Shown one piece after another: positions 1 to 8,557 of a stretch of 64,000 bases of DNA (within the stretch, counting starts at the first letter, position 1; the number at the start of each line of letters is the position of its first letter). The notes under the pieces were generated by a model, which worked only from the letters and a program-made list of their open reading frames with translations, had not been told where the DNA came from and did no database searches. The position numbers were made by a program, and so were the translations under genes. Origin of the DNA: Nocardia sp. NBC_00416. Its GTDB lineage: Bacteria; Actinomycetota; Actinomycetes; Mycobacteriales; Mycobacteriaceae. The DNA is taken from NCBI RefSeq assembly GCF_036032445.1, contig NZ_CP107932.1:6884501-6948500 (forward strand), read 5' to 3'.

Positions 1-521
1 GGACGCTCTTCGACGTTCTTCGCCTACCGCTGCGCCGAACCGGAGGCGGCGCTCGCCCTCGGGCCGGAACGCGCCCCGCCGGGGCCTTCGGCGACCTCGG
101 CGGAGGAGTCGCCGAGGCCTTGCGGCAACTCGAAGCCGACCCGGCCGCCGCCTATTTCGACTCGGTCGGCCAGGTCGTGCTGGACGGGTGGAGTCGCGGC
201 CGGGTGGTTCTGCTCGGCGACGCGGCATGGTGCGTGACCGTATTCGCCGGGTACGGGGCGGCGCTCGCTCTCGACGGGGCCGACCGGCTGGGGGCCGCCC
301 TCGCGGCACGGGCCGACGATGTCCCCGCCGCGCTCGCGGATTGGGAGAAGGCGTTGCGACCCGAAGTCGGCAAGCGGCAGGCCCTGGCCCGCCGCGGGAT
401 CAGCCGGTTCGCGCCACCGTCGCGAGCACACGTCCGGGCTGGTGAGATGATGCTGCGGGCCATCCAGCTTCCCGGAATCCGCGCGCTGGTCCGTCGATCG
501 ATCCAGCGCGCGAACAACTAG
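1..521 (+). CDS. FAD-dependent monooxygenase, C-terminal fragment (5' end outside window, apparent frameshift)
   Basis: C-terminal part of a flavoprotein monooxygenase of the PHBH/TetX type. The conserved second FAD-binding block is visible (GRVVLLGDAAW near 200-235, then a Gly/Ala-rich helix), which in the family contacts the flavin ribityl chain. Codons from about position 84 onward lie in frame 3. The first 75 bases read better in frame 1 (STFFAYRCAEPEAAL), the stretch expected just upstream in this family. The two halves are joined only by a one-base shift inside the C/G run near 75-88. The gene is therefore either a pseudogene or carries a single-base error. Substrate cannot be told from this fragment. 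It ends at TAG 519-521; the next plus-strand gene follows after 75 bases. Confidence 0.7.
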   Translation, partial: TLFDVLRLPLRRTGGGARPRAGTRPAGAFGDLGGGVAEALRQLEADPAAAYFDSVGQVVLDGWSRGRVVLLGDAAWCVTVFAGYGAALALDGADRLGAALAARADDVPAALADWEKALRPEVGKRQALARRGISRFAPPSRAHVRAGEMMLRAIQLPGIRALVRRSIQRANN

Positions 522-596
522 ACGAGTAAATCCGAAGGGCGCCGGGCTCATATTGCGTTTGCTCGGTCAGCAGTCGGGTGTGGGACATTTGCTGGC

Positions 597-1127
597 GTGC
601 TCACGGTGAAGATGAACGATCGGGCAGCGGTGACCTTGGGTGTGCTGTCGGGATTCGGGGTCATGGAGCCACGGGCAGGATTGGCCTCCGGTTTGCGTGA
701 GCAGGCCGCGCGCGGAATTGCCCGCCGGGGTGAGGTGTTGACCTGGGCCGACTCGGCCGCCGATGCCGGCAACGCACCGTCGTTCTTTCCCAACTTGTCT
801 TACTGGGAAGCTAGCGACAGTTCATTCCATCTGGAGGACTTCGTTGCGGTGGCCGTCGCGGTTGTGGACAACCAACCGCTCATCGAGGAGGGCGACCAGC
901 GGGTTCTGCTCGTGCACGGCGTCGCGTTGGCGCGGGTGATGAGTCGGCTGGTCTACGAGCTCGACTTGCCTACTGCGGTGCGCTTCATCGTCGGCGCGAA
1001 CGAAACCAACGCAACGTTCCGGTTTCATCGAATCCGCAGCGGTGAGAGCTGGAACACCCCCGACCTGGACAGCTACCGACAAGACAAACTGGTCGTTATC
1101 GACGTCGAACCACCCGACGCCGCCTGA
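597..1127 (+). CDS. hypothetical protein, 176 aa
   Basis: Unrecognised soluble protein of about 176 residues. There is no signal peptide, no membrane segment and no cysteine-rich motif. The C-terminal two thirds alternates hydrophobic and acidic stretches (FHLEDFVAVAVAVVDN, then RVLLVHGVALARVMSRL) and looks like a globular alpha/beta fold. Start is uncertain: GTG at 597, GTG at 606 or ATG at 612 are all possible and none has a clear ribosome binding site. It sits alone between the monooxygenase remnant and a minus-strand TetR gene, so context gives no function. Codon use agrees with the surrounding genes, which supports it being real. Confidence 0.6.
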   Translation: MLTVKMNDRAAVTLGVLSGFGVMEPRAGLASGLREQAARGIARRGEVLTWADSAADAGNAPSFFPNLSYWEASDSSFHLEDFVAVAVAVVDNQPLIEEGDQRVLLVHGVALARVMSRLVYELDLPTAVRFIVGANETNATFRFHRIRSGESWNTPDLDSYRQDKLVVIDVEPPDAA

Positions 1128-1208
1128 AGCGCGCAGGCCCAGTGGCCAGGGCACGCGCAGCTGCGTGATCCGCGACGGCTCCCTCGCGCCGGTGCCGGAG
1201 CGGCGACC

Positions 1209-1844
1209 TCAGAGACAGGTGTCGGGGGCGAGCAGCAGTTGCCGGGTCTCCATCCAATTCTGGCCGGTCAGCAGGCGGAACGCGGTGAGCAGGGTGTCGC
1301 CCAGGTCGAATGCCGGGTCGATCAGCCACTGCGTGCGCAGGCCGTTCCAGGTCGCGAGGAATTGGCGGGCGGCCGCGGCCGGATCCAGTCCGGGGTGGGC
1401 CAGGCCCGCCTGCTGCCGTGCCGCGATGATCTCGGTCCAGCGGTCGCGTGCCTGCTCGTAGTGCGCGGCGAAGAATTCCCGGGCCGGATGGCCCGGCGTC
1501 CCCGCGTGGCCTGCCAGCGCGGTGTAGAGGAGCACGATCTCCCGATGGGTTCCGCTCGCGTACTCGTGGAGCCGCGCCAAGTCCAGGACCGATTCTTCGG
1601 GAGACAAACGCTCGTCGTCCTCGTCGAAGGCGCAGCGCAGCGCCGCCACGAGTAAGTGGTCGCGCGTCGGGAAGTGGTAGAGGACGGTCGCCTCGCCGAT
1701 ACCCGACCGGGTCGCGGTCTCGGCCAGGGTGAGTCCGCTGTGCCCCTTCTCGAGTATCAGGTCGAGGACTGTCCGTGCGATCGTCCGCCGCCGCTCGGCG
1801 GTTCTGGCGTAGGTACCGCGTCCCCCGGTTGGTGCTGTCGACAT
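1209..1844 (-). CDS. TetR/AcrR family transcriptional regulator
   Basis: One-component repressor of 211 residues. The N-terminal TetR helix-turn-helix is clear at about residues 18-65 (RTIARTVLDLILEKGHSGLT, then TRSGIGEATVLYHFPTRDHLL), with the usual Y-H-F in the recognition region. The C-terminal half is an all-helical ligand and dimer domain typical of this family, without an obvious ligand signature. It is divergent from the hydrolase-like gene starting at 1980; the 135-base gap holds a 17-base palindrome (1861-1877), so it probably controls itself and that neighbour. Inducer unknown. Confidence 0.88.
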   Translation of the reverse strand: MSTAPTGGRGTYARTAERRRTIARTVLDLILEKGHSGLTLAETATRSGIGEATVLYHFPTRDHLLVAALRCAFDEDDERLSPEESVLDLARLHEYASGTHREIVLLYTALAGHAGTPGHPAREFFAAHYEQARDRWTEIIAARQQAGLAHPGLDPAAAARQFLATWNGLRTQWLIDPAFDLGDTLLTAFRLLTGQNWMETRQLLLAPDTCL

Positions 1845-1860
1845 GCCGCGACTCTACGCA

Positions 1861-1877
1861 TGCTCCAAATTCGAGCA
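1861..1877. promoter_or_regulatory. putative TetR operator (17-bp imperfect palindrome)
   Basis: TGCTC-7 nt-GAGCA inverted repeat located between the divergent TetR gene (start 1844) and the hydrolase gene (start 1980). Size, symmetry and position fit an autoregulatory TetR operator. That the adjacent regulator binds it is inference. Confidence 0.45.
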
Positions 1878-1979
1878 ACTACTAGTTTTCAGCCGAAAAC
1901 AGCCGCGATTCACACCATCCATGGTGCGATATTGCTGGCTCAACTGATCAACGCTCGGATTTCAGCTCGAGGAGACCCT

Positions 1980-3983
1980 GTGGACCACTCCGCCGATCCC
2001 ACCTTCGCCGCGCCCTATCTCGATATCGACGAATGGCGTGACGCGCCCGTGCCCCATCGATACGCGCACGGCGGTTTCCGGGGCACCGATACCCGCTTCT
2101 CCCTCTACTTCCCGCCCGCCGGGGACTATCGAGGGCGGTTCTTCCAGCACATCACGCCGGTCCCCGACAGCGAACATCTCGCTCAGCGCGCTACGGGGCG
2201 GGAGGACAAGATCGGCTTCGCGTTCTCCTGTGGTGCGTATTTCGTGGAGACCAACGGCGGCGGTGATCCGGCGACCCCGGGCGGTCCGGTCGCGGACGCG
2301 ACCATTACCGCCTACCGGGCCAACGCGGCCGCCGCGCAGTACTCCCGGGTGGTCGCTCGGCGGCTGTACGGCGACCACCGCCCTTACGGTTACGCCTACG
2401 GCGGCAGCGGTGGCGGCTACCGGACGATCGGCGGGGCCGAGAGCACCGAAGGAGTGTGGGACGGATTCGTGCCCTACGTCATCGGGAGCCCCATGGCCAT
2501 CCCGAACGTCTTCGCGGTCCGGATGCACGCGCAGCGGATACTGCGCGACTCCTTGGACCGGATCGCCGACGCCGCCGACGCGGGGTCGGCGCGCGCGGTC
2601 GACGCGGGTCTCACGGAAGAAGAGCGCGCGACCCTGGCCGAGGTCACGCGGATGGGTTTCCCGCTCCGCTCCTGGTTCGGCCACCGCACCATGGGTTTCC
2701 ACGCCTTCGGCACCCTCTACCCCCATATCGTGACGGTCGATCCCGCCTACTTCGCGGGCTTCTGGTCGAGCCCCGGGCATCTGGGCGCGGAACCGGATGC
2801 CTCCGTGCACCGCGACCGCGTCCGCCACCGCGGCCCGACCAGCGGCGCCATCACCGCCGAACAGGCTGCCGCCCAAGGTCTCCCGGACCAGCGGGCCGCG
2901 GGAACGCCGCGCGGAGGTTTCGACGAAGCGTTCAAAGGCCCGCGCGGAGAAAAGGACTCCGTCGTCGCTGTCGGTCTTCCCGGGTTCCCGGCCCGGATCC
3001 AGGGCGCGGACCTGGTGGTGATCACCGGTGCGGCCGCCGGAGCGCGCGCCACCGTCACCGGTTTCCACGGCGACGCGGCCGTGCTGGACGCTCCCGACCG
3101 CGCGGGGATCCTGGCCCGGCTCGAGCCCGGCGACCTGGTCGACATCGACAACAGCGCATTCCTCGCCGCCCAGACCTACCACCGCCACCAGGTGCCCGAC
3201 CGGACCTACCCCGTGTGGGACCAGTTCCGCGACGCGGCGGGCGACCCGCAGTATCCGCAACGGCCGTTCCTCCTCGGCCCCCTGTTCACGCAGGCGGCTT
3301 CCGGGCACCTGCCGACGGGCCGTTTCACCGGAAAGATGATCGTCGTGTCCTGTCTGCTGGACCGCGAGGCTTTTCCCTGGCAGGCCGACTGGTACCGCGA
3401 GCGGGTCCGCGAACATCTCGGCGACCGGACCGACGACCATTTCCGGTTGTGGTTCGTGGACCACGCACTGCACGGCGACGACGAATATCAGGAGCACCCC
3501 ACCCGGACCGTCACCTACCTGGGCGTTCTGCACCAAGCGTTGCGCGAACTCAGCGCGTGGGTCGAGACCGGCCGGACGCCCGCCGCCACCACCCGCTACA
3601 GCGTCGAGGACGGCCAGGTGCGGGTGCCCGCCCGCGCCGCCGACCGGCTCGGCGTGCAGCCCGTCGTGACGCTCACCGTCGACGGCGCCGACCGTGTCGA
3701 GATCGCCGCCGGACAGCGTGTGCGGCTGGAAGCGGTCGCCGAGACACCGCCCGGCGCGGGGCCGATCGTCGCCCTCGCCTGGGACTTCGACGGAACGGGC
3801 GCCTTCACCGATACCACCGACCCGGACCCCGCCGCGGCGGTGACCATCGGACGTGACCACGTCTTCACCGAACCCGGCACCCATTTCGTGACGGTCCGTG
3901 TCTCCGCCCAGCTCGACGGCGACCCGGCCACACCCTTCGCCCGCACGGACAACCTGGCCCGTGCCCGCGTCGTCGTCGGCTAG
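1980..3983 (+). CDS. alpha/beta-hydrolase-like protein with C-terminal PKD-like domain
   Basis: Large protein of 667 residues. The GTG start at 1980 is chosen because a GAGGAGA ribosome binding site lies just upstream; the frame is open further 5' but runs over the TetR gene. A Gly-x-Ser-Gly-Gly nucleophile-elbow motif (S143, in YGGSGGGYRT) and the surrounding layout suggest a tannase/esterase-like alpha/beta hydrolase. A His near HALHGDDEYQ could complete a triad. The last ~110 residues (ALAWDFDGTGAFTDT, then GTHFVTVRV) match a PKD/Ig-like domain, usually found on extracellular proteins. No classical signal peptide is visible at this start, which is odd for a PKD protein. Probably regulated by the divergent TetR. 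Substrate unknown; a non-catalytic role is possible. Confidence 0.7.
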   Translation: MDHSADPTFAAPYLDIDEWRDAPVPHRYAHGGFRGTDTRFSLYFPPAGDYRGRFFQHITPVPDSEHLAQRATGREDKIGFAFSCGAYFVETNGGGDPATPGGPVADATITAYRANAAAAQYSRVVARRLYGDHRPYGYAYGGSGGGYRTIGGAESTEGVWDGFVPYVIGSPMAIPNVFAVRMHAQRILRDSLDRIADAADAGSARAVDAGLTEEERATLAEVTRMGFPLRSWFGHRTMGFHAFGTLYPHIVTVDPAYFAGFWSSPGHLGAEPDASVHRDRVRHRGPTSGAITAEQAAAQGLPDQRAAGTPRGGFDEAFKGPRGEKDSVVAVGLPGFPARIQGADLVVITGAAAGARATVTGFHGDAAVLDAPDRAGILARLEPGDLVDIDNSAFLAAQTYHRHQVPDRTYPVWDQFRDAAGDPQYPQRPFLLGPLFTQAASGHLPTGRFTGKMIVVSCLLDREAFPWQADWYRERVREHLGDRTDDHFRLWFVDHALHGDDEYQEHPTRTVTYLGVLHQALRELSAWVETGRTPAATTRYSVEDGQVRVPARAADRLGVQPVVTLTVDGADRVEIAAGQRVRLEAVAETPPGAGPIVALAWDFDGTGAFTDTTDPDPAAAVTIGRDHVFTEPGTHFVTVRVSAQLDGDPATPFARTDNLARARVVVG

Positions 3984-4161
3984 TCGGGAGACCGACGCCG
4001 CCGACCAGCGTGCGGTCCGTTCCCGGCAGGCGGAGATATTCCGGTAGCCGCCGCGGGCCCGGCGCGTGGGCCGTGCTGAAGGGAACGGCCCGCCGGCCCG
4101 GTTTCGCCCGAGGCCGGGTCACGGCGATCCGGTGTGTGTTGCTACAGTCCGCTCTGTACAC

Positions 4162-4320
4162 GTTCTCAGGGCGGGGCGGAATTCCCCACCGGCGGTAATG
4201 GCATCCGGGTCCACCCGGAAACCGAGCCCGCGAGCGCCACGGTCTCCGCGGAGGTGGTGGGTCGAGCAGATTCCGGTGCGATCCCGGAGCCGACGGTCAC
4301 AGTCCGGATGAAAGAGAACG
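4162..4320 (+). promoter_or_regulatory. FMN riboswitch (RFN element)
   Basis: Near-canonical RFN element. The opening TTCTCAGGGCGGGGCGGAAT, the CCCCACCGGCGGTAAT block, the AGCCCGCGAGC block, the AGATTCCGGTGCGATCCCGG block, GCCGACGGTCACAGTCCGGA and the closing AAAGAGAA are all present in order, so the P1 stem closes between about 4162 and 4320. It binds FMN and, in Gram-positive bacteria, represses downstream riboflavin synthesis or transport genes. Here it precedes only ribH by 78 bases. Confidence 0.95.
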
Positions 4321-4398
4321 CGGCACCGGAACGCCCGCGTGCGGGCGGCTGTTGTTCGCGTTGCCATGCCCTGGGTGACATCGCGAACAGGAGGACCC

Positions 4399-4845
4399 AT
4401 GTCACCCACACCGAACCGCATCGCCCTCGTCGCCGCGCGCTGGCACGCCGATATCGTCGACCGCGCCGTGACAGCCTGCCGGACGGAGCTCGTCGGCCAC
4501 GGTTACCCCGATATCGACGTGATCCACGTCCCCGGCGCCTTCGAGATCCCCCTGCGGGTCAAACGTCTGGCGGCGACCGGCCGATACGCGGCGATCGCCG
4601 GTTGCGCCCTCGTGGTGGACGGCGGAATCTACCGCCACGATTTCGTGGCGGCCACCGTGGTGGACGCACTCATGCGCGTGCAGCTCGACACCGATGTGCC
4701 GGTGTTCTCCGCGGTACTGACCCCGCACCACTTTCACGAACACGGTGAGCATCTCGCGTACTTCACCCGCCATTTCGAGGTCAAGGGCGCGGAATTGGCC
4801 GCCGCGATCGCCGCCACGTTGGCACCGGACACGGTTCCCGCCTGA
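4399..4845 (+). CDS. ribH: 6,7-dimethyl-8-ribityllumazine synthase, RibH2 type
   Basis: Condenses 5-amino-6-ribitylaminouracil with 3,4-dihydroxy-2-butanone 4-phosphate, the penultimate step of riboflavin synthesis. The 148-residue protein has the lumazine synthase core: VPGAFEIPL near residue 38, the active-site segment VVDGGIYRHDFVAATVVDAL with the catalytic His, and VFSAVLTPHHFHEH near the C-terminus. GGIYRH and TPHHFH are features of the RibH2 subtype known from Brucella and rhizobia rather than the icosahedral RibH1 (GVIRGxTxHFD). ATG 4399 has a GGAGG site six bases upstream. No other rib gene is adjacent; it stands alone under an FMN riboswitch and is followed by a hairpin terminator, so it is probably an FMN-controlled second lumazine synthase. 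Confidence 0.92.
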   Translation: MSPTPNRIALVAARWHADIVDRAVTACRTELVGHGYPDIDVIHVPGAFEIPLRVKRLAATGRYAAIAGCALVVDGGIYRHDFVAATVVDALMRVQLDTDVPVFSAVLTPHHFHEHGEHLAYFTRHFEVKGAELAAAIAATLAPDTVPA

Positions 4846-4854
4846 CCCACGGTC

Positions 4855-4883
4855 GCCGGACGCGGACTCGCGTCGCGTCCGGC
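4855..4883 (+). terminator. hairpin terminator downstream of ribH
   Basis: Perfect 10-bp stem (GCCGGACGCG paired with CGCGTCCGGC) around a 9-nt loop, beginning 9 bases after the ribH stop. No T-tract follows, as is common in GC-rich actinobacteria. Confidence 0.6.
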
Positions 4884-5121
4884 GTACCTCGGCCTCGGTT
4901 GTCACAGTCGGCGAGAACCGGCCGGACGTCGAGCCAGGCACTCGATCCGCGGGCGGACGCACCGTGCCGGTACCCCGGCCGACTCGTCTCGATCTGGTAG
5001 AACCCACTGTGCGTCGACTGATATCCAGAATCCGTCGACAACGTGTTCCCGGAGTTCGGTACCGGTACCGGTCCGGCTCCGAGATGGTTCGGCCCGGATC
5101 CGGCGAACGAGAAGAGGATTG

Positions 5122-5658
5122 GTGGACGCCGACCCGTACGCGCTCCTGCACGGTCCGCTGTTCTCGCGCCGGACCCCGCTCGACCGCGGCAACGCGGCCA
5201 GCCGTATCAGCGCCTACATCTACGGCAACATCCTCGTGCTCACCGCGTTGGTGCCGGTCGACGCCACCGAGAAACATGTCGGGATCTGGGTGGTTCTGGG
5301 CACGGCCCTGTCGACCTTCGTGGCGCACAGTTTCGCCGAATCGGTCGGCCACCGGGTGCGTGAGCGCAGTACGCCCACGATGGCGGACCGGATGCGCGAA
5401 CTGCGTAATTCGGTGCCGGTGCTCAGTTCGGCGGTGCTTCCGTGCGTGATCCTGGCGACCGGGTGGGTGGGGTGGCTGGAGCCGCGAACGGCGCAGGTCG
5501 CCGCCGAAGCGGCGGTCCTGGTACGGATCGGGGGCATCGTGTTCGTGATCGCCCGGCTGAAGAACGAACGCCCGACCCGGGGTTCGGTGGTGGGCGCCGT
5601 TCTGCTGACAGTGGTCGGCGCGATCATCGTGATCGTCAAGGTCGCGCTCACCCACTGA
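5122..5658 (+). CDS. small integral membrane protein, 178 aa
   Basis: Unknown membrane protein with four probable transmembrane helices: ISAYIYGNILVLTALV, VVLGTALSTFVAHSF, VLSSAVLPCVILATGWVG and SVVGAVLLTVVGAIIVIVKV. A loop with ERSTPTMADRMRELRNS separates helices 2 and 3. GTG 5122 is preferred over TTG 5119; the purine-rich GAAGAGGA lies immediately upstream. Similar four-helix hypothetical proteins are common in actinobacteria and their function is not established. It lies between ribH and a convergent minus-strand transporter operon, giving no functional context. Confidence 0.7.
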   Translation: MDADPYALLHGPLFSRRTPLDRGNAASRISAYIYGNILVLTALVPVDATEKHVGIWVVLGTALSTFVAHSFAESVGHRVRERSTPTMADRMRELRNSVPVLSSAVLPCVILATGWVGWLEPRTAQVAAEAAVLVRIGGIVFVIARLKNERPTRGSVVGAVLLTVVGAIIVIVKVALTH

Positions 5659-5676
5659 GCGCCCGGTATCGGGAAT

Positions 5677-6465
5677 TCAGTCGGCGTGCGCGGCGTAGAT
5701 GTGCTGGGCGACCTCGTCGCGCATGGCGGTGAATCCGGGATCCGCGCGTATCGCCGGAAACGGCGAGTCACCGAGTTCGCTCTTGAACGCCGTCGGCCGG
5801 TCGTAGACGATACGACCCGGCCGGGTACCCATGACGATCACCCGGGTGCCCAGCAGCAGGGCCTCGTCGATGCTGTGGGTGACGAACAGGATGGTCTTGC
5901 GGCGTTCCCGCCACAGGGCCAGCAGTTCGCCCTGGAGTTTCTCCCTGGTCAGCGCGTCGAGGGCGCCGAAGGGCTCGTCCATGAGGACGATCCGCGGATC
6001 GTTGATCAGGACGCGGGCGATCTGCGCGCGTTGCTGCTGACCGCCGGACAGCTCGTACGGTCGCCGCCCACCGAGATGATCCAGACCGACCATGGTCAGC
6101 AGGCGGTCGGCCGCGGCCGCGCGTTCGGCGCGGGCGACACCGCGCACCTTCGGACCGAACTCGACGTTCTGGCGCACCGACAGCCAGGGGTAGAGGGTGG
6201 GCTGCTGGAATACGACACCGCGATCCGGGTCCGGCCCGGTGACCGGACGGTCACCGATCCGGACCGTGCCCGCGGTGGGTTCCAGGAATCCGGCCAGGAT
6301 GTTCAGCAGGGTCGTCTTACCGCAGCCGGACGGGCCGACCACACAGACGAATTCGCCGCCTTCGATCGTCAGGTCGGTGGGCGCGAGTACTCGGGTGGGG
6401 CCGTCGTCGCCGGGGTAACTCTTGGTCACCGCGGTGAAGGTCACTCGATGGGCCGGCTCGGTCAC
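5677..6465 (-). CDS. ABC transporter ATP-binding protein, taurine/nitrate/sulfonate (TauB/SsuB) type
   Basis: Cytoplasmic ATPase of 262 residues powering the importer encoded upstream. Walker A GPSGCGKTT lies at residues 44-52, the Q-loop at FQQPTLYPW, the signature LSGGQQQR and Walker B RIVLMDEP with FGALDALTR directly after, which is characteristic of the SsuB/TauB/NrtD branch. The GTG start at 6465 overlaps the stop of the binding-protein gene by four bases (GTGA), so translation is coupled. Third gene of a permease, binding protein, ATPase operon. Substrate class (sulfonate, taurine, nitrate, thiamine precursor or similar) cannot be fixed from sequence alone. Confidence 0.9.
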   Translation of the reverse strand: MTEPAHRVTFTAVTKSYPGDDGPTRVLAPTDLTIEGGEFVCVVGPSGCGKTTLLNILAGFLEPTAGTVRIGDRPVTGPDPDRGVVFQQPTLYPWLSVRQNVEFGPKVRGVARAERAAAADRLLTMVGLDHLGGRRPYELSGGQQQRAQIARVLINDPRIVLMDEPFGALDALTREKLQGELLALWRERRKTILFVTHSIDEALLLGTRVIVMGTRPGRIVYDRPTAFKSELGDSPFPAIRADPGFTAMRDEVAQHIYAAHAD

Positions 6466-7517
6466 CGCGCGGCCGCTCGTGCCGCGTCCGGATAGATGGC
6501 ATCCCGGTAGGCCTGTTCGCCGCCGACCGCGGCGATACCGCCCTGGCCCAGCAGGAATTGCGCGGTATTGCGCAGCGCGCCGGCGAATCCGCCGCCGAGG
6601 TAGTCGGGTCCGGCCTGTTCCGCGGCGGTCGGATAGGTGTATCCGGCCAGCTGCGGTCGCGCCAGTTCCGGATCGATACCCAGCTGTGCCCCCAGCGATA
6701 GCGCGGCCTCCTGCGGGTTGTCGCGCAGCTGACCGATCGCGTAATTCTGGATTTTCGCCCAAGCCGCCGCGAATGCGCTGTGCTGGTCCAGGAATGCCGT
6801 GGTCGCCGCGGCGACATCGAAGGTGGGCGCGCCCTGGGCGGCGGTGTCCGCGCTGGAAGTGAGCACCGTGCCCCCGGACTCGATGAGTTTCGACAGCGTC
6901 GGATCCCACACCCACGCGGCATCGATCTGATCGCCGGTCCAGGCGCCGGGGATCGCCGCGGGCTGCATATTGATCAGATTCACCTGGCCGGTCAGTCCGG
7001 CCCTGCCGAGGGCGGCGAGCAGGCTGTAGTGGGCGGTACTGCCGAACGGCGTCGCGATCCGCTTACCGCGCAGCCCCGCGATCGAGGTGATCGACGGGTC
7101 CTTGACCACCAGCGATTCCGACTTGCCGATCACATCATGGATCCACAGCACCCGCACGGGCAGGTTCAACGGCGCCGATACCGCCTTCGTGGCGGGACTC
7201 GATCCGAGCGTCCCGATATCGATGCTGCCCGCGCCGAACGCCTGCACCACATCGGCGCCGGAGGCGAACTGGCTCCAGGTGACCGTCGCGTTCGGCAGGC
7301 ACGCCTCCAGCAGACCCCGGTCCTTGACGTACAGATCGGCGTTGGGGATCGCCTGATATCCGATCCGCGCCGGGGTGGTGACGCTGGTGTCCGGTGCGAA
7401 CGGGCAGGCCGCGGCCGCGGCGCCGGTATCGCCGCGACCGGATTCTACGCAGCCGGTGGTCGTGGCCGCGCCGAGGACGGCGATCAGCGCCAGGGCCGTG
7501 CGAAGTGTGCGTTTCAT
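6462..7517 (-). CDS. ABC transporter substrate-binding lipoprotein, TauA/SsuA-like
   Basis: Periplasmic-type binding lipoprotein of 351 residues. A short basic N-terminus and hydrophobic helix end in a lipobox with Cys23 (TTTGC), so it should be lipid-anchored. The core follows the NMT1/TauA fold: IGYQAIPNADLYVKDRGLLE, DIGTLGSSPATKAV, GLRGKRIATPFGSTAHYSLL and AWVWDPTLSKL. These segments form the ligand pocket in TauA and SsuA relatives. ATGA overlap with the permease gene and GTGA overlap with the ATPase gene make a three-gene translationally coupled operon. Ligand unknown; aliphatic sulfonate or taurine is the family default, not shown here. Confidence 0.88.
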   Translation of the reverse strand: MKRTLRTALALIAVLGAATTTGCVESGRGDTGAAAAACPFAPDTSVTTPARIGYQAIPNADLYVKDRGLLEACLPNATVTWSQFASGADVVQAFGAGSIDIGTLGSSPATKAVSAPLNLPVRVLWIHDVIGKSESLVVKDPSITSIAGLRGKRIATPFGSTAHYSLLAALGRAGLTGQVNLINMQPAAIPGAWTGDQIDAAWVWDPTLSKLIESGGTVLTSSADTAAQGAPTFDVAAATTAFLDQHSAFAAAWAKIQNYAIGQLRDNPQEAALSLGAQLGIDPELARPQLAGYTYPTAAEQAGPDYLGGGFAGALRNTAQFLLGQGGIAAVGGEQAYRDAIYPDAARAAAR

Positions 7518-8392
7518 GACTTGCCTTTCCAGGGAACCGCCACGTCACCGGCAAGTTTGAGCAGGGAATCGAGGACGAGCGCCGCGCAGCCGATGACGAT
7601 GATGCAGGCGATGGTCAGCGGTGTGTCCAGCTGGGTGCCGGAGATATAGGCGAGACCGCCGATACCGGGTATGCCGTTGTTGAGTTCGGCGGCGACGACA
7701 GTGGTCCACGCGAACGCGGTGGCGAGCCGGATACCGCCGATCACCTCGGGCAGGGTCGCGGGCAGCACGACCCGCGTGATCACCTGCACCCGACCGGCGC
7801 CCAGCGAGCGGGCGGCGTTCAGGTAATCCTGTTTGACCCCGGCGACACCGTTGAGCGTGGCGATCGCGATCGGCGGGAACGCGGCCAGGAACAGCAGCCA
7901 GATCTTGGACACGTCACCGATGCCGAACCAGACGATCAGCAAGCCGATATAGCCCAGCGGGGGCAGCGACCGCAGGAAATTCAGGATCGGTTCGGTGATC
8001 AGCCGGACCGGCGCCAGCATGCCCATGACGAACCCGACCAGTGGTCCGGCCACGACGGCCAGCCCGACACCGACCCCGATGCGCTGGAGGCTGGCCACCA
8101 GGTGTTCCCAGAGGTAGTAGTTCTGCTCGCCGATCACGGTCCGGTCGACACCGGGTGCGAGCTGATGCCGGGTATTGGCGCGCACGAACGCATCCCACAC
8201 CGCGCCGGGCGGCGGGAGATACAGCGGATCGACCAGTCCGGCGGCGGTGACCAGCAGCCAGAGGCCGACCACGAGCACGAGGGCGCCGATTCGCGTCGCC
8301 AGCGCGGGGATCGGGGTGCGATAGCGGTTTCGCGGCGCCGGCGCCGACTCCGCACTGGATGTATCCGCCGCCGGTGTGGTGGTCGCGGTCAT
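7514..8392 (-). CDS. ABC transporter permease, TauC/SsuC-like
   Basis: Membrane subunit of 292 residues with about six helices after a Pro/Ala-rich cytoplasmic tail. The BPD_transp_1 EAA-type loop is seen as LNAARSLGAGRVQVITRVVLPATLPEVIGGIRLA, which docks with the ATPase. A ~40-residue insertion between helices 1 and 2 (DAFVRANTRHQLAPGVDRT) is typical for TauC relatives. ATG 8392 is chosen over the more distal start at 8413 because of a GAGGGCGG site just upstream. First gene of the minus-strand transporter operon; promoter must lie in the 165-base gap up to the LLM oxidoreductase. Confidence 0.88.
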   Translation of the reverse strand: MTATTTPAADTSSAESAPAPRNRYRTPIPALATRIGALVLVVGLWLLVTAAGLVDPLYLPPPGAVWDAFVRANTRHQLAPGVDRTVIGEQNYYLWEHLVASLQRIGVGVGLAVVAGPLVGFVMGMLAPVRLITEPILNFLRSLPPLGYIGLLIVWFGIGDVSKIWLLFLAAFPPIAIATLNGVAGVKQDYLNAARSLGAGRVQVITRVVLPATLPEVIGGIRLATAFAWTTVVAAELNNGIPGIGGLAYISGTQLDTPLTIACIIVIGCAALVLDSLLKLAGDVAVPWKGKS

Positions 8393-8557
8393 CGACCGCC
8401 CTCGGTACTGCACCCCACGTCGGCCACGACACTCTCCACACTTCCGCCCGACCAGGGCCGCTGAGCCGATCGTCGGCGAACGGCAGGAGTGGCGACGCTA
8501 CCGGGAAGCGGCGGCGAGGGGCAGAGTTGAGCGCGGCGTGATCCGAATTCGCTCGGT

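Noticed and set aside
1962..3884. 640-codon minus-strand frame opposite the hydrolase gene
   Set aside because: Composition is Arg/Gly/Val-rich without motifs, while the plus strand has a coherent hydrolase/PKD protein with a ribosome binding site.
5036..5050. KstR-like AACGTGTT near the small membrane protein gene
   Set aside because: The flanking T and A of the consensus are missing and no link to steroid genes exists there.
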